A stretch of 64,000 nt of DNA from Phorcus lineatus (taxonomy: Eukaryota; Mollusca; Gastropoda; Trochida; Trochidae), in assembly GCA_921293015.1 (NCBI GenBank), contig OV121096.1:8489000-8552999 (forward strand), read 5' to 3'. Made by a program: the position numbers and the translations under genes. Position 1 is the first letter of the stretch. Each line of letters opens with the position of its first letter. The notes under the pieces are model-generated. The model did no database searches, was not told the DNA's origin, and worked only from the letters and a program-made list of their open reading frames with translations. Positions 10,464 through 20,842 of the stretch are shown piece by piece.

Positions 10464-11729
10464 GGCATATGGAAGCTAAAGAGGATTTTTGCCGGGATCC
10501 TACTCTTGTTTGGCATATTCTGCCTCGCCGTGGTGCTAAACTCAACCTCACCCATTGCCGGTGTTCACTCTAAATTTGCTGAGATTCAAATGTTCTTCTC
10601 CCAGGGTAGGCAAAGAGGAAATTCTTCAAACACCAATGACAGTTTCGTGCAAAGTTCACTGCAGACTGTAGTTCGATCTTATCATCTTGTATTTGATTCC
10701 CCACCAAAGCTACCCTATTTCTTATCTCTCTCTAACAAACACAGTGGCATACCAAGCAATGATGAGAATAATCACAATCATAGGGTAGAATCTCGTCAGA
10801 GGATGATATCATTTTACCATAAAGCGGATTGGGTAAGGGTGGAAATCTGTTCCGGTGGTATGTCTGAATGTCCGGTCTCGTGTACGTGTTCAGTAAACCC
10901 TGATGACGTCATACGTGCAGACGCAGTTGTCTTTAATGGTGTTTATCTACCAAACAAAGTGCCAAAAAGAGGATCATCAAATCAAACATGGATCTTTTTT
11001 GGATTTGAATCCCCTGTCCACTATTCTCAACAGTATAAGCTAAGGCAATGGCAGCGGATGTTCAACTTGAAGATGACCTACCGTCTAGACTCCGATATCG
11101 TGGTACCCTACTCCGTACTCACACGGGTATCTCAAACAAACAAGAACTTCACAGCACTTTCTTTATCCAAGACAAAACATGCTGCCTGGCTGGTGAGCCA
11201 CTGTAACACCCAATCTAAGAGAGAACAGTATGTCAAACAACTTCAGAAATATTATCCGGTGGATATATTCGGTTCATGTGGGCCAGGGGGAAGGGTAAAC
11301 CAGCCTAAAGTTGAGTTACTCAAAGACTACAGATTTTACATATCGTTTGAAAATTCGCTTTGTGTTGACTACATCACAGAAAAGTTCTTTGATCTGTTTG
11401 ACAGGCGTCTTGACATTATTCCAATAGTACGAGGAGGGGCGGACTATAGTAAAATGGTACCCTATGGTACCTACATCAACACAGCAGATTTCCCACATCC
11501 AAAGGATCTTGCAGAGTACCTGAATTATTTAGAGGAAAATGTTGCAGCGTATGCTGCAATGCTCCGCCAAAAGGACACATATGTCACTTCAGGATTTGAT
11601 AACAGTTTACATTCAGGATTCTGTGATATATGTGTACGTCTCCATGACAACGAGTATTTCCCTCTCTCTGAAACAGTATCGTGGCTCAGTCGAAATACTT
11701 GCAATACACCGACGGATCTAGAACCATGA
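10464..11729 (+). CDS. Alpha-1,3-fucosyltransferase (GT10), last coding exon, paralogue 1
   Basis: Encodes 421 residues. After the exon start comes a short basic stretch and a hydrophobic anchor (IFAGILLLFGIFCLAVVL, residues about 9-26), the type II Golgi layout. A variable stem follows, with several N-glycosylation sequons (NST, NSS, NDS). The acceptor-side domain contains ADAVVFNGVYLPN and TWIFFGFESPVHY. The GDP-fucose domain contains AAWLVSHCN, VDIFGSCG and the family signature FYISFENSLCVDYITEKFF. In the family it transfers fucose from GDP-fucose onto N-acetylglucosamine of glycans. The start exon is upstream and was not identified. An in-frame ATG at 10413 would add 17 residues but lies before the acceptor. 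From about 10847 the sequence is almost identical to paralogue 2. Confidence 0.9.
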   Translation, partial: GIWKLKRIFAGILLLFGIFCLAVVLNSTSPIAGVHSKFAEIQMFFSQGRQRGNSSNTNDSFVQSSLQTVVRSYHLVFDSPPKLPYFLSLSNKHSGIPSNDENNHNHRVESRQRMISFYHKADWVRVEICSGGMSECPVSCTCSVNPDDVIRADAVVFNGVYLPNKVPKRGSSNQTWIFFGFESPVHYSQQYKLRQWQRMFNLKMTYRLDSDIVVPYSVLTRVSQTNKNFTALSLSKTKHAAWLVSHCNTQSKREQYVKQLQKYYPVDIFGSCGPGGRVNQPKVELLKDYRFYISFENSLCVDYITEKFFDLFDRRLDIIPIVRGGADYSKMVPYGTYINTADFPHPKDLAEYLNYLEENVAAYAAMLRQKDTYVTSGFDNSLHSGFCDICVRLHDNEYFPLSETVSWLSRNTCNTPTDLEP

Positions 11730-11883
11730 GGTGACACTCTTGATGCATCAAATGGTTCTAACTATCATAATCATTGCATATGGATATGGATTGTATGAAT
11801 TTTGACATTCTCCTTAAAGGCACTAGTGCACACTTCTACGGTATAAATTGGCTATTTTAAGGTCTACGAGGACTTGTGCATTC

Positions 11884-12719
11884 TATCATATGGTGATAAT
11901 CTAGTAAAAAATAGTCAGAAATGCTATCGCAGTCCTAAAGTACAGTTATGATAATTGGTAACTGTATGAGTCAGAGAGGAGAGAGGAGAGAGACAGAGCA
12001 GGGGTTCCTACAGTAAACATAGAAGGGTCCCTCACGTTCATGCAACGGGACGTTATCGATTTGCCCGGGGTCCTGTCCAGGCTCATCGTGGAAAGTTTTT
12101 GTTGGTCAAAGATGTAAATGACCACGAGTGTAACCCCTTAACTGTCGGATGCGATTAGCATTGATATTGAAGTTTATAAAGTTGGAAGTAAAAATTATTG
12201 TTGTGACAAAGTTAGATAACTGTGAGTGTTTAGTTAATATGGCAATAGTTTATAGAGAAAAATCTCTCATCATGGAAAAGTAAATTATACAAATGAAAGA
12301 ATAAAATGGGTTAACTTCTAGAAGCTAAAAGAACTCGGGTAATGACTACAAAGATTATGAATATTAATTTTCTGGGGTGATTCTTGGAATTTTGGAGGAT
12401 GATGTTGTGGATCATCCAATGACAGTGGAGGATCCACATACATGGCCATGTAGGGTAGTACTAATAAGATTTTAGTCTTCATTAGTAGTTATTCCATGGT
12501 CACGTGTACGAATAATTAAGTTTTTTCTGTTAAATACCCTGTGCGGGCCCCCAAGCCGGGACTCGGGCAGGACTCTTCACACCGGGCGTGTGACTGTGTA
12601 ATTGTGAGCAAAATACATGATTGAGAGAAACACGGACTCTTGTTATCCTTGATGTTGTAACCGTTGATGAACCCGAGTCACAGCTACATCCCCACAAACG
12701 AAATAAGACCAACATCAGA
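11884..12719 (+). repeat. 5' LTR of the Ty3 element
   Basis: 836 bp, starting TATCATATGG and ending near CCAACATCAGA. Matches 19445-20280 at a constant offset of 7,561, identical by eye except the penultimate base. It does not show the usual TG..CA ends; TAT..ATA is seen instead at the outer borders. Confidence 0.9.
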
Positions 12720-12737
12720 TGGTGGAGTGAAAATGAA
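12720..12737 (+). other. Putative primer-binding site
   Basis: Begins TGG right after the 5' LTR (TGGTGGAGTGAAAATGA), as expected for pairing with a tRNA CCA end. I cannot assign the tRNA. Confidence 0.5.
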
Positions 12738-12773
12738 GATCGCCGTTACCAGTGAGTACTCCATCTTGTACCA

Positions 12774-14024
12774 ATGGCATTTACGTCAACCCCATTGAAT
12801 TTGCCACATTGTCTCACACCAGAGCCATCATTATTAATAACTAACATTGAAAGTTTTTTGCATGAAAATTCATTACCTGTAGTTTCAGAGGCTGATACGG
12901 TCTCTTTACCAGATTCATTGCCACCTTTGGAACTTTCTACATATCGTGTAAGGTCAGAAACTGATAGCCGGTCTCCTACTTCTTTTGATAGGAAAAATCT
13001 AATACGCACTTTACGTGAAAAATTTGGAGATAGATATTCAAATCAGGTCCCAGACGTAGAAAACGATAGTTCAGAGCACGTTTCATTAGACATTGAAGAA
13101 CAAGCTTTTGATTGGGATACACAAGGTGTAAATCAAAATTTTACTGCTCCTCCAAATCCGGTTATCATACCTGTCGACATGAATATGAATTTAGAAACCT
13201 TTGAAAATAAAGACCAAAATGCTGAGGTGTGGGTTACACGTTTCAATGCCTTTGCGAGGTTTAGGGGGTGGTGTGATGCCGATAAAATTCTCGGTTTTCC
13301 CCTGTACTTGAGGGGCTCTGCGGCCGAATGGTTTCATTCGTTGCCGGAACCATCCTTAGATGAGGGTTTCCATGTTTTACAAGAAAAATTTCTACACCGT
13401 TTTAGTCACAAATTAAATAGGTACGAGCTTTTGGAAAGATTGAACGCCCGGAAATTAACCCCATACGAAGATGTAGAAAATTATATCACCGATATTTTAA
13501 ACTTATGTAGCAAGCTCAACTTTTCGCCCATTGAAACACAAGATTCCCTCATACGGGGTCTTACAGCCGATATGAGACCTTCGGTCCTCATGAGAGAACC
13601 TCGAGATTTAGAGGAACTTCTGCGAGTGATTCGATTGGCAAAGGTTGTGCGCCCCCATCCCACGTCGGATATTTCGACAGCCTTAGAGGGTTTAACTGAT
13701 AAATTAAATAAATTAGAATTAGCAATAACAAGACCTGTAAAAACTATGCAAGTAAGAACCCCGAGCCTTCATAAAACACATCTCACTCCCAAACCCCAGG
13801 GTTGGGACAATCGACCGACGAATTATTTCTCGGTAAACCCAGGCCCGGGGCCCACGAGGAACGGTTGTCGCCGTTGCTTCAGATGTGGCGTGGCCCTTTA
13901 TGAAGGACACGAATGGCGCTGTCCGGGGCACAACGCCAAGTGTTTCAGTTGTGGCAAAATTGGCCATTTGGCTCGAGTTTGCCGTTTCCAACGACTGAGG
14001 CCAAAGCCTGTGAGACGAAATTGA
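12774..14024 (+). CDS. gag: Ty3 element gag
   Basis: 416 residues. The central part matches the Ty3 gag capsid-type domain, for example WVTRFNAFARFRGW near residue 153, then GSAAEWFHSLP and LRGSAAEWF around 178-188. The C-terminus carries a Cys/His-rich nucleocapsid region, with CFSCGKIGHLARVC being a classic CCHC zinc knuckle and a further Cys pair CRRCFRCG just before it. In the family it assembles the virus-like particle and binds the RNA. It shares its reading frame with pol, consistent with read-through translation. Confidence 0.92.
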   Translation: MAFTSTPLNLPHCLTPEPSLLITNIESFLHENSLPVVSEADTVSLPDSLPPLELSTYRVRSETDSRSPTSFDRKNLIRTLREKFGDRYSNQVPDVENDSSEHVSLDIEEQAFDWDTQGVNQNFTAPPNPVIIPVDMNMNLETFENKDQNAEVWVTRFNAFARFRGWCDADKILGFPLYLRGSAAEWFHSLPEPSLDEGFHVLQEKFLHRFSHKLNRYELLERLNARKLTPYEDVENYITDILNLCSKLNFSPIETQDSLIRGLTADMRPSVLMREPRDLEELLRVIRLAKVVRPHPTSDISTALEGLTDKLNKLELAITRPVKTMQVRTPSLHKTHLTPKPQGWDNRPTNYFSVNPGPGPTRNGCRRCFRCGVALYEGHEWRCPGHNAKCFSCGKIGHLARVCRFQRLRPKPVRRN

Positions 14025-17000
14025 CGGGGATGTCCCACCCATACTAAGAGTGTTAGAACCAACCTAAACTCACGTAAAACCAACAAAGTCCTCGATAGGT
14101 CACAGGTACCATATTTCTCAAACATAAACGAGAACAGTTCTCATGATGATAAGAATTTTATCAAAATTTGTGTAGGTAAAAAATATTATAACGCACTTTT
14201 AGATTCTGGAGCTTCCATCTCAGTGATATCACATCAGTTATATGAAGAAATGTGTGGTACTAAACATTCCTTTCAGGAAGATAGCGATATCAAATTCATA
14301 TCAGGTGTTGACGGGAGGAAACTTCCAGTTTTGGGAAAATTTACCTTACCTTTTAAAATAAATACTCTCCAAATGGCCCACACTTTTTACGTAATTTCGG
14401 GCTTGACGAATCATATATATTTGGGTTTAGATTGGTTACAGGAACAAAAGGCCAAAATTGATTTCGATACAAATACATTATCGATCCACAATGGTTTCAT
14501 GGATATTCATCTTCAAAATCACAATGACACAAATTCGATTAAGGTCGTTAACCCTGTTGCTACTACTATTCCAGCCAGATCTGAAGTTTTCATCCCAGTC
14601 AAAATTAGTCACACCAAACATAACTTACAAGGTATTATTGAACCAAATTTACAGCTAGCAGAAAGACTCCATTTATGTGGTGCTAAGTGTCTGGTTACCG
14701 TAACCAATGGGGAATCCATCTATCGTGTCTTAAACCCACTTAACAAAGATATTCATATTAAACAAAAGACAGCACTTGCTACTTTTCGACCTATAAAAGA
14801 ACACCAAATTTTGGGCATCATGAAGGAACAGAATGAACGGGAAAATAAACGTAATCATAAACCTGTATCTACAACAGATTATGTACAAATTGCTAAGGAT
14901 ATGGGTTTTGATTTTAAGCATACAGATCTCACCCAGGAACAACAAATCACATTATTGACATTTCTTGGAGAACATCGGAACAATTTTGCATTGAGTATGT
15001 CAGAATTGGGTCTTTGTAAAACTGTTACACATACAATTGATGTTGGTGATGCAACTCCTATTACACAAAGATTCTATAGAACAACTCCGGACAAGGACAA
15101 AGAAATTAAACACCAGTTAGATGAAATGCTAAAGCATGGCATTATTTCCAAATCACAAACTCCCTGGTTATCTCCTGTCGTGTTAATTAAACAATCCGAT
15201 AAGTCACGCCTGGTCTGTGACTTACGCCAGATTAATCAAGTTTCTCAGACAAAAAATCATCCGCTTCCACGCATTCTGGATATTGTTGATACCATTGGAA
15301 CAGCAAAATCTACCATTTTTTCTACAGTTGATTTGTATGCAGGTTACCATCAAATCCCTATGGACCCTTCCAGTAAAAAGTATACTGGTATTACCACAAA
15401 ATATGGAAATTTTGAATTTAACCGTATGTGTTTCGGACTGAAAAATGCCCCCCATACTTTTCAGGCAGCCATGACTGACATATTGAGAGATTTAAATTGG
15501 AGATCTGTTCTGATTTATATTGACGATATCTTGATTCATAGTCCAGACTTTGATTCCCATATGAAACATCTTTCTCAAGTTTTTGATTGCCTTAGTCAAG
15601 CTAATCTTAAAGCAAAACCTTCCAAATGCCATTTTGCCAAGAAAGAAATTAATTATTTAGGCTTTATATTTTCCAAGGATGGTGTTTCCGTAAATCCTTC
15701 AAAAACGGATACTGTGACAAATTTTCCAACTCCCAAAAATCAGAAAGAACTTAAATGTTTCACAGGTCTTGGTACCTACTACCGACGATACATCAAAGAC
15801 TATGCCAGGTTAGCTTCGCCACTACATGAATTGTTGCAGAAAGATACAAAGTTTATATGGACTGAGAAACAAGAAAAAGCCTTTAATGAGATTAAACAAC
15901 ACTTAATTTCCCCTCCAGTTTTAGCTTACCCTGAATTTTCAAAACCTTTCATACTTTATTGTGATGCTAGTGATAAGAGCATCTCTTATATTCTGCACCA
16001 AGAAGATTCTGAAGGGCGGGAGAGAGTAATTGCTTATGGCGGTAGGGCTCTCAGAAAATATGAACTCAATTATGCTATTTCGGAAAAGGAATGTTTGGCT
16101 ATGATATCAGGTATCGCTCACTACAATGAATATCTGACACATAACAAATTCACGGTAGTGACGGATCATGACGCTTTGAAATACTTGCAAACAAATAAAA
16201 GTAAATCAGGCCGTCTTTCTAGATGGGCACTTTCCATTTCCCATCTTAATTTTGACGTGAAGTATCGCAGGGGTGACACACATGTAAATGCAGACTCTTT
16301 GTCGCGAAGGTCGTACGAAATTGATAACCACACCGAACCAGCCGAATTATTTCCTCACGTACCTGCATTACACTCTGATAAGGACAATCCGTCTAATACA
16401 GTTGACAATGAGTTGCCACCTCTTCCCCATTTAGCAACCATGTTGTCTATTTCCCAAAGAGATATTGCTAAAGTGCAAATGGCTGATTCCGACTTAATCC
16501 CTCTTATCGAGTATTTAAAATCTGGTAGTTTACCGGAAGATGACAAAGCTGCTAGACAGCTGATACTTGAATCTCAGGATTATGTTTTGGATTCCGAATC
16601 AACATTATTCCATTTCTATTACCCTAGAGGAAATCACCATCGCAGTGATAGGGCGATTAAGCAATTAGTGATCCCTTTTCAACTGCAACACGAGATATTG
16701 ACAGCATTTCATGACAATATGAGTCATTTCGGTCAGGATAGAAGTTATCAATTGATCCGAAATAAATACTATTGGAAGGGTATGTACAATGACATAACAT
16801 ATTATGTAAAGTCATGCCTAACATGTCAACAAGCAAAACGTGACTTTCACGCTAGAAAAGCACAACTCATTCCGCTTCCGATAGGGTCGTTGTTTTATCG
16901 CATTCACTTGGACATCCTAGGTCCATTACCTGAGAGTAAGGAAGGGTACAAGTATATACTGTTAGCCGTCTGTGCATATAGCAAATGGGTCGAAGGGATA

Positions 17001-18155
17001 CCGTTAAAAACACAAACAGCCAATGAAGTGGCCAAAGCGCTGTATCATACCGTTATCACACGATATGGCACGCCAGTACAAATTTTAACTGACAGAGGCA
17101 CAAATTTCATGAGTAAATTATTTCAGGAAATGTGTAAAATACTGCAGATTGAGAAATTAGCTACCTCCTCTTATCATCAACAATCAAATGCTCAGGTTGA
17201 AAGGGTTAATAGTATTTTGGAACAATCCCTTCGTACATACATTGACAAGGAGCAAACTAATTGGCCTGATATTCTTCCAGATATATTGCTGGCTTTTCGT
17301 GCTTGTCCTTCAACCATGAGTACTCATTTTAGTCCATATTTCCTATTATTTGGACAGGAAATGAGATTGCCTTTGGACGCAACATTTGCGACGGACAAGG
17401 ATACCAATTATCATGTCAAAGAGCGATTGTATGATATTGTTCATGACTTTCAAATTACTAGAGACCTTGTTCACAAAAATATCGAACATGCACAGGAACA
17501 ATACAAAAAGTATTATGATAGGAAGGCGACAGAACCCGAATTCTTCCTAGGTCAAAAAGTATGGCTTCTTTGTTGTACAACCCCAATGGGCAAGAATAAA
17601 AAGTTGATAGCTAAATATGAAGGTCCATTTTACATCGTTGAGGAACTATCCAATTACAACTATAAACTTCGACATGCCGAGACCCACAAATTGGTTAAGA
17701 CAGCTATTCACGCAAATCGCCTGAAACGCTTTTGGGACCCTGAGCGCAGACCGACTAACTTGCCAAACATTGATTTATCTCAGGACTTAAACCCCGAATT
17801 ACTCGTTAACGTCCCACAAAATGATCACACTCATGCATTAGCGGACGATAGCATCCCTCTTACACAAAATAACCAGGCCTCTATTGATACTCCAGTGACT
17901 GAAAACGCGACAGGCCAAAATGAACTTACCCACAGTGATGAGGAACAAGAGACGTACTATGTTGAAAAAGTTTTAGCGCATAAAACAATGAATGGGAAAA
18001 TGTTTTACAGGATCAAATGGTTAGATTATCCTTTGCGAGATGCTACATGGGAAGTTGAATCAAATATTCCTGACCACATAATACAGGAATACTTTGTTGA
18101 TAAAGATTTACAAGCTGCAAATCGTCGTAAGCGAAACTCCCGCAAACGTCCATAG
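14025..18155 (+). CDS. pol: Ty3 element pol: protease, RT, RNase H, integrase, chromodomain
   Basis: Frame open for 1,376 codons after gag and in the same frame. The order is: aspartic protease with LLDSGASISVIS near 14206; reverse transcriptase with TVDLYAGYHQIPMD, FGLKNAPHTFQ and the YIDDIL active site near 15520; RNase H starting FILYCDASDKSIS near 15950; integrase zinc finger (HDNMSHFG, CLTCQQAK) near 16700-16840; catalytic core with HLDILGPLP, ILTDRGTNF and SNAQVERVNSILEQ; and a C-terminal chromodomain (YYVEKVLAHK, YRIKWLDYP, ATWEVESNI) near 17955-18070. Chromodomains target insertion through histone marks in related chromoviruses. The first in-frame ATG after gag is at 14223, but the protease motif begins upstream of it, so translation as a gag-pol fusion is likely. 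Confidence 0.93.
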   Translation, partial: RGCPTHTKSVRTNLNSRKTNKVLDRSQVPYFSNINENSSHDDKNFIKICVGKKYYNALLDSGASISVISHQLYEEMCGTKHSFQEDSDIKFISGVDGRKLPVLGKFTLPFKINTLQMAHTFYVISGLTNHIYLGLDWLQEQKAKIDFDTNTLSIHNGFMDIHLQNHNDTNSIKVVNPVATTIPARSEVFIPVKISHTKHNLQGIIEPNLQLAERLHLCGAKCLVTVTNGESIYRVLNPLNKDIHIKQKTALATFRPIKEHQILGIMKEQNERENKRNHKPVSTTDYVQIAKDMGFDFKHTDLTQEQQITLLTFLGEHRNNFALSMSELGLCKTVTHTIDVGDATPITQRFYRTTPDKDKEIKHQLDEMLKHGIISKSQTPWLSPVVLIKQSDKSRLVCDLRQINQVSQTKNHPLPRILDIVDTIGTAKSTIFSTVDLYAGYHQIPMDPSSKKYTGITTKYGNFEFNRMCFGLKNAPHTFQAAMTDILRDLNWRSVLIYIDDILIHSPDFDSHMKHLSQVFDCLSQANLKAKPSKCHFAKKEINYLGFIFSKDGVSVNPSKTDTVTNFPTPKNQKELKCFTGLGTYYRRYIKDYARLASPLHELLQKDTKFIWTEKQEKAFNEIKQHLISPPVLAYPEFSKPFILYCDASDKSISYILHQEDSEGRERVIAYGGRALRKYELNYAISEKECLAMISGIAHYNEYLTHNKFTVVTDHDALKYLQTNKSKSGRLSRWALSISHLNFDVKYRRGDTHVNADSLSRRSYEIDNHTEPAELFPHVPALHSDKDNPSNTVDNELPPLPHLATMLSISQRDIAKVQMADSDLIPLIEYLKSGSLPEDDKAARQLILESQDYVLDSESTLFHFYYPRGNHHRSDRAIKQLVIPFQLQHEILTAFHDNMSHFGQDRSYQLIRNKYYWKGMYNDITYYVKSCLTCQQAKRDFHARKAQLIPLPIGSLFYRIHLDILGPLPESKEGYKYILLAVCAYSKWVEGIPLKTQTANEVAKALYHTVITRYGTPVQILTDRGTNFMSKLFQEMCKILQIEKLATSSYHQQSNAQVERVNSILEQSLRTYIDKEQTNWPDILPDILLAFRACPSTMSTHFSPYFLLFGQEMRLPLDATFATDKDTNYHVKERLYDIVHDFQITRDLVHKNIEHAQEQYKKYYDRKATEPEFFLGQKVWLLCCTTPMGKNKKLIAKYEGPFYIVEELSNYNYKLRHAETHKLVKTAIHANRLKRFWDPERRPTNLPNIDLSQDLNPELLVNVPQNDHTHALADDSIPLTQNNQASIDTPVTENATGQNELTHSDEEQETYYVEKVLAHKTMNGKMFYRIKWLDYPLRDATWEVESNIPDHIIQEYFVDKDLQAANRRKRNSRKRP

Positions 18156-19430
18156 ACGGACTATGATGTTAAAGCGTATAATATGTTTTCTAACAAAATT
18201 CATTGCGTCACCTAGGGCATAGATAAATCTCCATGGAATCGCCACCGCGACATATATGCATTATTGATAAATTTTCATCTGTCGTTTGTATATATATATT
18301 AAAATTAAATCGTGTACGTCAATTCGACCATAAATGATATGCAACGGCAGTGATTATTTTGATATGAAGGCGATTATTTATCATATGCTCTAGTAAACAT
18401 AAAAGTGACAAGATATTCATTTTAAACCCCATTGCTACGCAAACAATTTAACCTACACGATAGTACATTGGCTCATATATAGGTGTATGGATTTGGCCAA
18501 TTGTGGATAAGGGGCGGACGTAGTATGGTCCAACGGTGTTCGGAGTACTTACACTCCCAGATGTGAGCAACAAGCCCTTCGTTTCTCACGAACTCTTCCT
18601 TGCGACAGCCTTCGTTGTCCATTGTATCCAGTGCTCTTCGATACCAAACTGACATTACGTGACATAGTCAATCACTCCCATGTGTTGGTGGTGGGACAAT
18701 ATCCCCAGGACAACTTTCTTTGTTGATGTATTTTCCAAACTCTAAATGTTGTTTCAGTGTCGTTTTGTCTCCGGTACATTCCTGGAGCGATGTATTACGT
18801 TTTCTCATACACAGTATCCAGAGTCTTCATAGAACGGACCCAGTGCTGTGCCCGCCGTGACTATTGTGACTATCGCGTGGCACTTATTATCACGGATGCT
18901 GACTTTTAGTTGATGTCCTGCACAACATCAATTGACTCACTCAGTCTTGGATCGATACGCACTCTTTTCACGATGCTGACTGTCCAGTGTGACTTCCACT
19001 TTATTAGTAGTGACTAAATTGTGCCCGTGAACCTTCATTGATGTGATGTGTATGTTTCCTTATGAACGCTCATTAGTGTGGACGTCGAATAGGATGTGCC
19101 ATGTACATTGAACATTTTCTTTGATGGTTGTTGACATGCCAATTTCCTTCAACCTCAATAAGAACATTTATAACAACACTACTATCTATTTACGATCTGT
19201 TGTTTGCTAATAAGTCTGCATACGAGCAGAATACCAATTATCACTTATATATATTAATGATCGTTGTGTCCAACATCATGTTGTAACTTACTACCTAATG
19301 ATGTATCTTTGTTGTGTCTTATATATGTTATAATGTTTATTCACCAAATCTCTTCCAGCTTGCCCCCGGACATATTCGCATATGTTAGATCTATGCACCA
19401 TCCCGTCGCTTTGACGGAGCAAAGCTTTTC
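18156..19430 (+). other. 3' non-coding region of the Ty3 element
   Basis: About 1.27 kb between pol and the 3' LTR. I find no envelope-like frame with signal peptide and membrane segments, and short frames here are not supported. The function is unknown and the stretch is unusually long for the family. Confidence 0.6.
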
Positions 19431-19444
19431 GGAGGGGCAGGGGA
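19431..19444 (+). other. Polypurine tract of the Ty3 element
   Basis: GGAGGGGCAGGGGA directly before the 3' LTR, the expected plus-strand primer position. Confidence 0.7.
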
Positions 19445-20280
19445 TATCATATGGTGATAATCTAGTAAAAAATAGTCAGAAATGCTATCGCAGTCCTAAA
19501 GTACAGTTATGATAATTGGTAACTGTATGAGTCAGAGAGGAGAGAGGAGAGAGACAGAGCAGGGGTTCCTACAGTAAACATAGAAGGGTCCCTCACGTTC
19601 ATGCAACGGGACGTTATCGATTTGCCCGGGGTCCTGTCCAGGCTCATCGTGGAAAGTTTTTGTTGGTCAAAGATGTAAATGACCACGAGTGTAACCCCTT
19701 AACTGTCGGATGCGATTAGCATTGATATTGAAGTTTATAAAGTTGGAAGTAAAAATTATTGTTGTGACAAAGTTAGATAACTGTGAGTGTTTAGTTAATA
19801 TGGCAATAGTTTATAGAGAAAAATCTCTCATCATGGAAAAGTAAATTATACAAATGAAAGAATAAAATGGGTTAACTTCTAGAAGCTAAAAGAACTCGGG
19901 TAATGACTACAAAGATTATGAATATTAATTTTCTGGGGTGATTCTTGGAATTTTGGAGGATGATGTTGTGGATCATCCAATGACAGTGGAGGATCCACAT
20001 ACATGGCCATGTAGGGTAGTACTAATAAGATTTTAGTCTTCATTAGTAGTTATTCCATGGTCACGTGTACGAATAATTAAGTTTTTTCTGTTAAATACCC
20101 TGTGCGGGCCCCCAAGCCGGGACTCGGGCAGGACTCTTCACACCGGGCGTGTGACTGTGTAATTGTGAGCAAAATACATGATTGAGAGAAACACGGACTC
20201 TTGTTATCCTTGATGTTGTAACCGTTGATGAACCCGAGTCACAGCTACATCCCCACAAACGAAATAAGACCAACATCATA
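19445..20280 (+). repeat. 3' LTR of the Ty3 element
   Basis: 836 bp, same as the 5' LTR by eye, ending CCAACATCATA directly before the ATTC target duplication. Confidence 0.9.
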
Positions 20281-20842
20281 ATTCACTTAAACTTTCTATC
20301 GATGCAATGAAATACTAACATTCTTTACAATTTACCTGCAATCAACAATGAAAACGTTAAGACAGCCGCTGTCGGCTTGGACATATAAAAATCTATGGTT
20401 AGCTGTGTTCAAAACGGATAAATTATTGACACTTGGAAACGGCTGAACTAGTACTGTGTGCAACTATTGAATTTACCTAAACTCTGAACTGAGAACAAAT
20501 CATGAAATATGTTTTATGAAAGCAATGTTGTAAATTAACCGATTTAATAACACAGTATTAGCATTGTTATTAGAATGACCATAGCGGCTGCCGTTTCCGC
20601 TTTTCTGGTTATGAGCAAAATTTTAATATTCCCGACATCGTAGTTCATGCGGATTTAATGTAACGTAACATTAAATACTTCCGGCCTTTAAAAATCCACT
20701 TAACTACCTAAATAAGTAAATATATGTTAAATAACTTACGAGGTAGATTACTTGAGTGAGGATAGCGAGTAATACCGAGAGATATGCAGTATCTGTGCAT
20801 TCGTTGTGTTTACGAAATATTGGAGTGCACTAGTGCGTTTAA

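Larger units (their letters stand above)
11884..20280 (+). mobile_element. Ty3-type LTR retrotransposon with chromodomain, looks whole
   Basis: An 8,397-bp element. It has two 836-bp LTRs, a primer-site region, gag, pol (protease, reverse transcriptase, RNase H, integrase, chromodomain), a 3' non-coding stretch and a polypurine tract. The flanks carry a 4-bp target duplication, ATTC at 11880-11883 and 20281-20284. The empty site is preserved at 42309-42312 in the other duplication copy. LTRs differ by at most one base by eye, so insertion is very recent and later than the segmental duplication. I see no break. The family call rests on the integrase-chromodomain order. Confidence 0.93.
11818..20838 (+). 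mobile_element. 620-bp TTAA-flanked non-autonomous DNA element, split by Ty3
   Basis: TTAA at 11814-11817 and 20839-20842. The ends are inverted: AGGCACTAGTGCAC on the left, and its near reverse complement on the right with one mismatch. Subtracting the Ty3 insertion and its 4-bp duplication leaves 620 bp, exactly the length of the uninterrupted copy at 42247-42866. TTAA target choice suggests the piggyBac type, but the AGG terminus is not the usual CCC, so the superfamily is open. No transposase is present. Confidence 0.75.

Noticed and set aside
11316-11737. Antisense and alternate frames over the fucosyltransferase exon
   Set aside because: Shadows of a gene with clear GT10 motifs on the plus strand.
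12530-12715. Short frame in the LTR, repeated at 20091-20279
   Set aside because: Lies inside both LTRs on the minus strand, with no domain; chance frame.
18156-19430. Envelope gene in the Ty3 element
   Set aside because: No frame with a signal peptide, membrane segment or glycosylation pattern was seen between pol and the 3' LTR.
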